Source: Candidatus Eiseniibacteriota bacterium
GTDB taxonomy: Bacteria > Eisenbacteria > RBG-16-71-46 > CAIMUX01
Reading direction: 5' to 3'
DNA length: 5,222 nt
NCBI GenBank assembly: GCA_020431745.1
Contig: JAGQHR010000285.1
Span: 1-5,222 of the forward strand
Position 1 is the first letter of the stretch. Each line of letters opens with the position of its first letter. The notes under the pieces are model-generated. The model made no database searches, was not told the DNA's origin, and worked only from the letters and a program-made list of their open reading frames with translations. Position numbers and translations under genes: made by a program. This document shows, piece by piece, positions 1 through 4,722 of this stretch.

Positions 1-1
1 C

Positions 2-103
2 TTGGCCCAGCGGATCGTCGAGGACTACCACGGCGGCAAGATCTGGGTGGAAAAGACCGCCCCCGGCAAGGGGACCACGATGGTGATCTCGTTCCCCACC
101 TGA
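2..103 (+). CDS. Sensor histidine kinase, C-terminal tail (partial, 5' end outside window)
   Basis: Reading from base 2 gives 33 residues ending at TGA 101-103. The fragment reads LAQRIVEDYHGGKIWVEK followed by PGKGTTMVISFP. This is the end of a HATPase_c (GHKL) kinase domain: the helix after the G2 box (leucine, arginine, isoleucine-valine, then HGGKIWVE) and the last beta strand with the usual G-K-G-T-T, then hydrophobic residues and F-P. Such domains bind ATP and phosphorylate a histidine in the DHp domain of the same protein; the phosphate then passes to a receiver domain. Sensor, membrane and DHp parts lie upstream and cannot be seen. The next gene on the same strand starts with a receiver domain, so the two could be a cognate pair. 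They are separated by 318 bases and a terminator-like hairpin, so they need not share a transcript. The family is clear; the specific sensor and any equivalence to PorY are unknown. Confidence 0.88.
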   Translation: MAQRIVEDYHGGKIWVEKTAPGKGTTMVISFPT

Positions 104-135
104 TCGAGCCGGAATAGGGATCGGATTCTCCGGGT

Positions 136-181
136 ATCGGGTCCTCGCCCCCCTCGGCCCGCGACCCGATCCCCCCTTTTT
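136..181 (+). terminator. Candidate intrinsic terminator of the histidine kinase gene
   Basis: A perfect 8-bp inverted repeat, ATCGGGTC (136-143) and GACCCGAT (163-170), encloses a 19-nt loop. It is followed by six C and then five T (177-181). The stem can be lengthened by pairing G132-G134 with C171-C173 past one bulged T, which brings its base nearer the T run. It begins 33 nt after the kinase stop codon, a sensible place for termination. The C run before a short T tract and the large loop are weak points, so the terminator role is inferred from position and symmetry. Confidence 0.5.
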
Positions 182-240
182 CCCGCAGCCGCCGGGGTTT
201 CACGCCGTTCCCCGGGAGCCCTGCCGGCTCGTCGCATCCA

Positions 241-322
241 CGCTGCGGGCACGGTCTTCGCTCCCCGGCTCGGGGCGGGAGCAGATCGACGGTCCCCGGG
301 GTAGGGGAGCCGTGCCGCGGCG
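241..322 (+). repeat. Long imperfect inverted repeat (stem-loop) upstream of the porX-like gene
   Basis: Bases 241-266 can fold back on 304-322. The pairs, from the base upward, are 241-246 with 317-322 (one G-U), a bulged G247, 248-254 with 310-316, a six-base one-sided bulge (255-260), and 261-266 with 304-309. That is 19 pairs closing a 37-nt loop, inside which CGGGG (271-275) can also pair with CCCCG (294-298). No T run follows, so it does not look like an intrinsic terminator. It lies 100 nt upstream of the start at 422 and could be a structured leader, a protein-binding site or a small RNA. High GC raises the chance of fortuitous pairing. Confidence 0.4.
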
Positions 323-323
323 C

Positions 324-352
324 TTTCGTCCATCCTTCCGGGAGTGTAGATT
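324..352 (+). promoter_or_regulatory. Weak sigma70-like promoter candidate for the porX-like operon
   Basis: TTTCGT (324-329) and TAGATT (347-352) are 17 nt apart. A TG directly precedes the -10 element (345-346), though without the usual intervening base. The -35 match is poor. The main support is that this is the only AT-rich patch in the gap and lies 70 nt before the start codon. The promoter preference of this organism is unknown. Confidence 0.2.
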
Positions 353-402
353 TTTCGAAGCGGACGCACCGGCGGCGATCGCACCCGTCCCAAACTCCAA
401 CA

Positions 403-415
403 GAAGGGTCCCTTC
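403..415 (+). promoter_or_regulatory. Perfect palindrome overlapping the possible ribosome binding site of the porX-like gene
   Basis: GAAGGG-T-CCCTTC is a perfect 6+1+6 inverted repeat ending six bases before the ATG at 422. Its left half is the only purine-rich Shine-Dalgarno-like stretch ahead of that start, 13 nt from the ATG, farther than usual. In RNA it could form a 5-bp hairpin with a 3-nt loop and hide the site; in DNA it could be a small operator. Either role is inferred. Confidence 0.3.
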
Positions 416-421
416 AGTCCG

Positions 422-1990
422 ATGCCACAAGCCAACCAGCGCATCCTCTGGGCCGACGACGAGATCGACATGCTCCGGCCGCACATCCTCTATCTCCGCG
501 GCAAAGGGTACGAGGTGGAGGCGGTCGCGAACGGGGAAGACGCGGTCAAGACCGCCGAGCAGAAGCCGTTCGACATCGTTCTGCTGGACGAGATGATGCC
601 CGGGATGGGCGGCCTCGCGACTCTGGAGGCGATCAAGGAGCGGCATCCCAACCTGCCGGTGATCCTCATCACCAAGAGCGAAGAAGAGAACCTGATGAAC
701 TTGGCGCTCGGCCGCCAGATCGCCGACTACCTGACCAAGCCGGTCAACCCCAGTCAGATCCACCTCGCGATCAAGAAGGTGTTCGAGAGCGAGTCACTAC
801 AGCGGAGCCAGCGGACGCGGGACTACGTCGCCGAGTTCAACCGCGTGCTCTCGCTGCGGCACGGCGCGATGGGATGGCAGGACTGGGCCGAGCTCTTCCA
901 GCGCGTCGTGGACTGGGATCTCGAGTTCCGGCAGATCCAGGAAGAGAGCCTCCGCCAGTCCCACCAGGATCAGAAGGTCCAGCTCAACCGCGAGTTCGCG
1001 AAGTTCATCGAGGACAACTATGCGGACTGGGTCCAACTTCCCTTCGGACAGCGACCGCCGCTCTCGGTGGACGTGGCTCCGCATTGGGTCGTCCCCCATC
1101 TGGAATCGGGTCGTCGGGTCGCGCTCGTCGTCATCGACTGCATGCGCCTCGACCAGTGGTCGATCCTGGAACCGCTCCTGCGCCCGTACTTCGACATCAA
1201 GACGGATCTCTATCTCTCGATCCTGCCGACCGCGACTCCCTACAGTCGGAACGCGATCTTCGCCGGGCTCTTTCCCGATCAGATCGCCGCGAAGTATCCG
1301 AACTGGTGGTTGGAAAACGCACCCAAGGAGGAGAGCCGCAACAAGTACGAGAAAGAGCTGATCGAGAAGCTGCTCGAGTCACGCGGAATCAGCACCGCCG
1401 GCCACCGCTACCTCAAGATCTTCACCGCACAGGAGAGCAACAACCTCCGCAAGCGGATCAACACGCTGGGCGAAGCGACGTTTCTCTCGATGGTCTTCAA
1501 CTTCGTCGACATGCTGGCCCACGGGCGCTCGGAGTCCGAGCTGCTGCAGGAGCTGGCACCCGACGAGGAAGCGCTTCGGGGTGTGCTCCAGTCCTGGTTC
1601 CAGCACTCCGCGCTCCTCGAAGTCCTGCGGGTTCTTTCGCGGCAGGACACTGTTGTCGTCGTCACGACCGATCACGGTCTGGTGCAGGTGAAGCGGTCTT
1701 CGGAGGTGCTGGGCAACCGCGACACCTCGACGTCCATCCGCTACAAGTACGGAGACAATCTGGGATGCAACGAGCGGGAGGCGCTCCACATCAAGAAGCC
1801 CGAGAGATACCGGTTGCCGGGGGACGGGCTGATCAAGAACTACATCGTGGCCAAAGAGAACTTCTATTTCGTCTATCCGACCAACTTCCACCAGTACGAG
1901 CGTCACTTCCGCAACAGCTTCCAGCACGGAGGCATCTCCATGGAGGAGATGATCCTGCCGGTGGCGACGCTCTATCCGCGTTCGCGCTGA
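422..1990 (+). CDS. porX: PorX-like response regulator: receiver domain plus PglZ/alkaline-phosphatase-superfamily domain
   Basis: This 522-residue protein closely matches the length and architecture of PorX. Residues 6-121 form a receiver domain with acidic D12-D13, phospho-acceptor D56 (in LLDEMMPGMGG), T84, and K106 followed by P107. Residues 122-225 are a charged, mostly helical linker. Residues 230-522 form a PglZ domain of the alkaline phosphatase superfamily. Candidate metal ligands are D239 (VVIDCMRLDQW), D363 and H367 (FVDMLAH), D417-H418 (TTDHG) and H502 (FQHGG); T272 (PTATPYSRN) sits where the family nucleophile is expected. The end, FQHGGISMEEMILPVA, is typical of the family. No signal peptide or membrane segment is seen, so it should be cytoplasmic. 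In Porphyromonas and Flavobacterium, PorX with the kinase PorY controls type IX secretion, and the P. gingivalis protein was reported to cleave oligoadenylates. A histidine kinase lies directly upstream and tsaE follows after 7 nt. Architecture and intact motifs are seen; the T9SS role and substrate here are inferred. A BREX role is unlikely given the receiver domain and neighbours. Confidence 0.9.
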   Translation: MPQANQRILWADDEIDMLRPHILYLRGKGYEVEAVANGEDAVKTAEQKPFDIVLLDEMMPGMGGLATLEAIKERHPNLPVILITKSEEENLMNLALGRQIADYLTKPVNPSQIHLAIKKVFESESLQRSQRTRDYVAEFNRVLSLRHGAMGWQDWAELFQRVVDWDLEFRQIQEESLRQSHQDQKVQLNREFAKFIEDNYADWVQLPFGQRPPLSVDVAPHWVVPHLESGRRVALVVIDCMRLDQWSILEPLLRPYFDIKTDLYLSILPTATPYSRNAIFAGLFPDQIAAKYPNWWLENAPKEESRNKYEKELIEKLLESRGISTAGHRYLKIFTAQESNNLRKRINTLGEATFLSMVFNFVDMLAHGRSESELLQELAPDEEALRGVLQSWFQHSALLEVLRVLSRQDTVVVVTTDHGLVQVKRSSEVLGNRDTSTSIRYKYGDNLGCNEREALHIKKPERYRLPGDGLIKNYIVAKENFYFVYPTNFHQYERHFRNSFQHGGISMEEMILPVATLYPRSR

Positions 1991-1997
1991 GGTCGTC

Positions 1998-2498
1998 GTG
2001 ACGATCAAGCACTGGGAGACCCGGACCCGCTCCGAGGAGGAGACGATCGCCCTGGGCCGCGCGCTCGCGGCGGCCTTGATCGCGCCCGCCTGGGTCGGTC
2101 TCGAAGGACCGCTCGGCGCCGGCAAGACGCGTCTCGTCCAAGGCATCGCCGAGGGCGTGGGATACGCCGGCCGGGTGCGCAGTCCTACGTTCGTGCTGGA
2201 GAATCGCTACCTCGGTGCCGTACCGCTCCTGCATCAGGACCTGTATCGCCTGGACGACCCCGGCGAGGATCTGATCGCGGATTGGGACGAGCATCCCGGG
2301 CTCGTCCTGGTGGAGTGGGCGGAGCGCAGCGACGAGCGCCCCTACCGGTGGGTCCGCGTGCACCTGGATCCCGAATCGGAGCAGGTGCGCAGGGTCCGGA
2401 TCTCTTGGGACGAATCGATCGGCGTGTTGTGCGAGGAGGATCTTCCCGGGGGACGCGGCGCGGATGCCCCGGGCGGAGCGGGAGCACCGCTGCGGTGA
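1998..2498 (+). CDS. tsaE: tRNA threonylcarbamoyladenosine biosynthesis ATPase TsaE
   Basis: The product has 166 residues from a GTG start. TsaE is the P-loop ATPase that works with TsaB and TsaD to move the threonylcarbamoyl group from threonylcarbamoyl-AMP to A37 of ANN-decoding tRNAs (t6A). Its ATP hydrolysis is needed for turnover of the complex in the cytoplasm. Visible motifs are a Walker A loop GPLGAGKT (37-44), the family signature SPTFVLENRY (62-71), HQDLYRL (79-85; other members typically have H-x-D-x-Y-R-L) and a Walker B-like strand LVLVEWAER (102-110) with E106. The GTG lies 7 nt after the preceding stop. TGAGG (1988-1992), which contains that stop, serves as a Shine-Dalgarno-like site 5 nt before the GTG, so translation is probably coupled to the porX-like gene. 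The last 17 or so residues are a glycine-, alanine- and proline-rich tail that makes the protein slightly longer than usual and overlaps the tsaB start. Older annotations call this family YjeE. Confidence 0.95.
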   Translation: MTIKHWETRTRSEEETIALGRALAAALIAPAWVGLEGPLGAGKTRLVQGIAEGVGYAGRVRSPTFVLENRYLGAVPLLHQDLYRLDDPGEDLIADWDEHPGLVLVEWAERSDERPYRWVRVHLDPESEQVRRVRISWDESIGVLCEEDLPGGRGADAPGGAGAPLR

Positions 2499-3223
2499 GT
2501 GGACACCCTTCCAACGTGGCTCCGGGTTTCGTGCTCGGCCTGGAGACGACCGGTCGTTTGACCGGTGCGGCGCTCGTGCACGACGGTGCTCTGGTGGCCG
2601 AGTCCGCGATCGCGGCCCGAGCCTCGAGCCAGGAGTGGCTTCTCGGGCTCGTCCACGAGCTGCTCGGGCGTCAGGGTCTCGCGATGTCCGACGTGACGCG
2701 CGTCGCTGTCTCGATCGGACCTGGCTCGTTCACGGGAATTCGGGTGGGGCTCGCGGCGGCCCGCGCGCTGGCCTGGGGCTCCGGCCGCGCCCTGGTTCCG
2801 GTGCCCACCCACCAGGCCCTGGCTCTCCCGTGGCGTGGGCAGGATGCCCCGATCACTCTGCTCACCTCGCTCCGTCGCGGGCGGGTCAATGTGGAAGGGG
2901 GACGGTGGCGAGACGGCATCTGGTCCCCCTGGATTCCCGCCCAGGCCGTGCCGATCGAACGGGTCCCTGAGATGTTGGCGGACATCGAGGCAGATTCAGT
3001 TTTCGTCGGGGAGGCCGTGGCGGCGATGCTGGAAGCGGTCCCGGAGCTCGCCCGGCTCGGTCGGCCGCACGTCGATCCCTCGAGCTGGACGCGCCGTCCC
3101 GCTCCCGTCGCGACCTTGGGTGCGGTGCTGGAGCCGGTCTCCGGTGAGGATCTTGATCACGTGGATGCGCTCTACCTGCGCGACGCCGACGCTCAGAAGC
3201 CGCGGCAATCCCGCGAAAGGTGA
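2495..3223 (+). CDS. tsaB: tRNA threonylcarbamoyladenosine biosynthesis protein TsaB
   Basis: TsaB is the non-catalytic, ASKHA-fold paralogue that pairs with TsaD and binds TsaE in the bacterial t6A machinery. The 242-residue product has the expected order: a first beta hairpin LGLETTG (14-20), the family signature GPGSFTGIRVGL (75-86) followed by AAARALAWG, and a C-terminal DALYLRD segment matching the EPVYLR-type ending of other TsaB proteins. The length fits the family (E. coli TsaB is about 231 residues). I chose GTG 2495-2497, which overlaps the tsaE stop as GTGA and has GGAG (2481-2484) 10 nt upstream. In-frame GTG codons at 2516 and 2531 are alternatives, but 2531 would cut into the first strand. 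The stretch that usually carries a histidine before the long helix (H-S/T-x-x-L) reads ASSQEWLL (43-50) here; TsaB is a pseudo-enzyme, so this need not impair function. Older names are YeaZ and, loosely, glycoprotease-like protein. Confidence 0.95.
   Translation: MSGHPSNVAPGFVLGLETTGRLTGAALVHDGALVAESAIAARASSQEWLLGLVHELLGRQGLAMSDVTRVAVSIGPGSFTGIRVGLAAARALAWGSGRALVPVPTHQALALPWRGQDAPITLLTSLRRGRVNVEGGRWRDGIWSPWIPAQAVPIERVPEMLADIEADSVFVGEAVAAMLEAVPELARLGRPHVDPSSWTRRPAPVATLGAVLEPVSGEDLDHVDALYLRDADAQKPRQSRER
3215..3220 (+). promoter_or_regulatory. Ribosome binding site deciding the rimI start
   Basis: GAAAGG ends 8 nt before ATG 3229, a normal Shine-Dalgarno spacing. The competing GTG at 3220, which overlaps the tsaB stop as GTGA, has no purine-rich site at a usable distance. 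This favours ATG 3229, though overlap coupling from the GTG cannot be excluded. Confidence 0.5.
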
Positions 3224-3228
3224 ACCGG

Positions 3229-3720
3229 ATGATGACTGCGAGCAGCCTTCCCCGAGACCGATCGGTCCAGCTTCGGATCCGCGCGATGGAGACCAGCGAC
3301 CTGGTCGAGGTTGCAGCCCTGGAGGCGCGCTGTTTCGCCGACCCCTGGTCGAAGGCGCTCTTCTTGGCCGAGCTGGAAGAGCGGGAACAGAACTATCCGC
3401 GCGTCGCCGTGCAGGGGACCCGCATCCTCGGGTACCTCATCTCCTGGTTCGTGGCCGATGAGGTGCACCTCGGCAATATCGCCGTCGACCCGGAGCAGCG
3501 CAGTCGCGGGATCGCGCGGATGCTGCTCGAGGACTTGATCCACCAGGCGGAGCTGCGGGGATCGTCCTACATCGTCCTCGAGGTGCGGGTCGGCAACGAG
3601 TCGGCGATCCGACTCTACCGGAGCTACGGTTTCGAAGACATGGCTCTCCGCCGCGGCTACTATCAGGACAACGGCGAAGATGCGTTGATCATGATCCGGC
3701 TCATGGGGGCGGAGGCCTAG
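3229..3720 (+). CDS. rimI: Ribosomal protein S18 N-alpha-acetyltransferase RimI
   Basis: This is a 163-residue GNAT-fold enzyme. RimI transfers acetyl from acetyl-CoA to the N-terminal residue of ribosomal protein S18. Residues 15-158 cover the whole domain: N-terminal helices with CFADPWS (35-41), the strand GNIAVDPEQR (82-91), the acetyl-CoA loop Q90-R91-S92-R93-G94-I95-A96, then the RimI-specific block LEVRVGNESAIRLYRSYGF (117-135). E118 and Y130 have the same 12-residue spacing as the catalytic Glu103 and Tyr115 of the Salmonella enzyme. The ending RRGYYQDNGEDALIM is typical of RimI. ATG 3229 was chosen because GAAAGG (3215-3220) is well placed; GTG 3220 would add three residues and overlap tsaB by 4 nt, and ATG 3232 is also possible. 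Adjacency to tsaB is common, and some bacteria fuse the two. A different protein N-terminus as substrate cannot be excluded. Confidence 0.92.
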   Translation: MMTASSLPRDRSVQLRIRAMETSDLVEVAALEARCFADPWSKALFLAELEEREQNYPRVAVQGTRILGYLISWFVADEVHLGNIAVDPEQRSRGIARMLLEDLIHQAELRGSSYIVLEVRVGNESAIRLYRSYGFEDMALRRGYYQDNGEDALIMIRLMGAEA

Positions 3721-3850
3721 CCGGTTGCTGAATGACCCCGCCCGCGGGAGGCGCGGCTTCTTGGCACCCAGCTCGACAGCCGGGCCGGGAAAGCCAGGGA
3801 TGACGGGCGGGGGCGTGACGACGCGGGTGAGTTTTTCGAGAGGACGGACG
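3721..3850. other. Short gap between rimI and accD
   Basis: The 130 bases hold no convincing gene. The accD frame stays open back to 3725, but the translation there is a non-conserved Gly/Arg/Pro-rich string and lacks a start with a good ribosome binding site. There is no hairpin followed by a T run, so no terminator separates rimI from accD. A TTGGCA at 3761-3766 resembles a -35 or part of a sigma54 -24 element, but has no matching downstream partner. Whether accD has its own promoter cannot be decided from the sequence. Confidence 0.6.
3838..3844 (+). promoter_or_regulatory. Strong ribosome binding site fixing the accD start
   Basis: GAGAGGA lies 6 nt before ATG 3851 and is the best Shine-Dalgarno site in the window. 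It selects ATG 3851 over the in-frame TTG at 3725 and ATG at 3800, which would add non-conserved sequence. Confidence 0.8.
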
Positions 3851-4705
3851 ATGGCGGACAACGACAAGGCGGCCGGTTCCACCAAACGGCGTGAGATGCC
3901 CGACGGGATCTGGCTCAAGTGTCCCGACTGCGGAGAGATCCTCTATCGCAAGGAAGTCGTGCGCAATCGCTGGGTCTGTCCCAAGTGCTCGCATCACTTC
4001 CGGATCTCCGCGGACGACTACATCGAGCTCCTGGTCGATCCGGGTTCCTTCGAGGAGTACTTCCAGGACATCGCGCCGGTCGACGCGCTCGGGTTTCGGG
4101 ACACCGCCAAGTATTCCGATCGCCTGCGCAACGCGCAGAACGGCAACCGCGGACGCGAGGCGGTCCGGACGGGTCGAGCCCTCATCGAGCAGAACGAGGT
4201 GTGCCTCGCCGTGATGGACTTCTCCTTCCTGGGCGGATCCATGGGATCGGTCGTCGGCGAAAAGCTCGCGCGCCTGACCCAGACGGCTCTCGAAGGAGAG
4301 CTGCCGCTCCTCATCGTTTCGTGTTCAGGCGGGGCCCGCATGCAGGAAGGCATTCTCTCTCTCATGCAGATGGCGAAGACGGCGGCCCAGCTCGCGCGCC
4401 TCGCGGAACGCGGGCTTCCGTTCATCTCCATTTTGACCCATCCGACGACCGGAGGTGTCTCGGCGAGCTTCGCGACGCTCGGCGACGTCATTCTCGCGGA
4501 GCCCAAGGCCCTGGTCGGTTTCGCCGGTCCGCGGGTGATCGAGCAGACCATCCAGCAGGAGCTGCCTCCCGGCTTCCAGCGTTCGGAGTTCCTGCTCGAG
4601 CACGGGATGATCGACCGGATCGTCGCGCGCAACGAGCTGCGGTCGACCCTCTCCCAGCTCATCCGGTTCTTCAACGACGCACGGCAGACGCGTCAGCTCG
4701 GATGA
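3851..4705 (+). CDS. accD: Acetyl-CoA carboxylase, carboxyltransferase subunit beta
   Basis: AccD pairs with AccA to form the carboxyltransferase that moves CO2 from carboxybiotin-BCCP to acetyl-CoA, giving malonyl-CoA, the first committed step of fatty acid synthesis in the cytoplasm. The 284-residue product has the expected four-cysteine zinc ribbon (C24, C27, C43, C46) within residues 22-53, followed by a crotonase-fold carboxyltransferase domain. Conserved stretches include FSFLGGSMGSVVGEK (124-138), SGGARMQEGILSLMQMAK (159-176), HPTTGGVSASFATLGD (197-212), EPKALVGFAGPRVIEQT (217-233) and LPPGFQRSEFLLEHG (238-252). The length is slightly short of E. coli AccD (about 304) but complete. The start is set by GAGAGGA 6 nt upstream. 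No accA is visible in the window. The zinc ribbon of E. coli AccD has been linked to binding of its own mRNA; whether that applies here is unknown. Confidence 0.97.
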   Translation: MADNDKAAGSTKRREMPDGIWLKCPDCGEILYRKEVVRNRWVCPKCSHHFRISADDYIELLVDPGSFEEYFQDIAPVDALGFRDTAKYSDRLRNAQNGNRGREAVRTGRALIEQNEVCLAVMDFSFLGGSMGSVVGEKLARLTQTALEGELPLLIVSCSGGARMQEGILSLMQMAKTAAQLARLAERGLPFISILTHPTTGGVSASFATLGDVILAEPKALVGFAGPRVIEQTIQQELPPGFQRSEFLLEHGMIDRIVARNELRSTLSQLIRFFNDARQTRQLG

Positions 4706-4711
4706 CGGCTC

Positions 4712-4715
4712 GAGG
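4712..4715 (+). promoter_or_regulatory. Ribosome binding site favouring the second folC start
   Basis: GAGG lies 7 nt before ATG 4723. The earlier in-frame ATG at 4702 overlaps the accD stop as ATGA but has no purine-rich site before it. Homology also favours 4723, because FolC proteins usually begin only a few residues before the A-L-x-Y-L motif. Confidence 0.5.
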
Positions 4716-4722
4716 CCCCGGC

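Larger units (their letters stand above)
104..421. other. 318-base intergenic region between the histidine kinase and the porX-like gene
   Basis: No convincing coding region was found here: open frames on either strand are extensions or shadows of neighbouring genes and resemble no family I know. The region holds the terminator-like hairpin (136-181), the long inverted repeat (241-322) and a short palindrome next to the start codon (403-415). A weak sigma70-like pair can be drawn, TTTCGT (324-329) and TAGATT (347-352) with 17 nt between them. The -10 element lies in a locally AT-rich patch (345-358, including ATTTTT), unusual in this sequence. The promoter for the downstream genes probably lies in this region, but this pair is only a guess. 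Confidence 0.6.

Noticed and set aside
422..1990. PglZ domain as a sign of a BREX or Pgl phage-defence island
   Set aside because: The protein has an N-terminal receiver domain and PorX-like length, and the neighbours are housekeeping genes with no BrxC, PglX or BrxL-like protein. Remote nucleotide-signalling links remain possible, but a defence island is not supported.
874..2001. A 375-codon + strand frame overlapping the porX-like gene
   Set aside because: Its Arg/Pro/Gly/Ala-rich translation is typical of a shifted frame in GC-rich DNA. The 422-1990 frame carries all the conserved receiver and PglZ motifs.
1379..2146. A 255-codon open frame on the minus strand, antisense to the porX-like and tsaE genes
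   Set aside because: High-GC genes often leave long open frames on the opposite strand. Its translation shows no recognisable family, while the + strand genes under it have clear conserved motifs throughout.
3761..3779. Sigma54-like promoter (TTGGCAC as a -24 element) before accD
   Set aside because: The expected -12 element with an invariant GC at the right distance is missing; the sequence there reads TCGACA.
3725..3850. N-terminal extension of AccD starting at TTG 3725 or ATG 3800
   Set aside because: The added residues are not conserved, and ATG 3851 has a strong GAGAGGA site 6 nt upstream and gives a normal AccD beginning just before the zinc ribbon.
3193..3918. A 241-codon minus-strand open frame antisense to rimI and the rimI-accD gap
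   Set aside because: It mirrors the rimI codons, resembles no known protein and has no supporting start context, so it is treated as a shadow.
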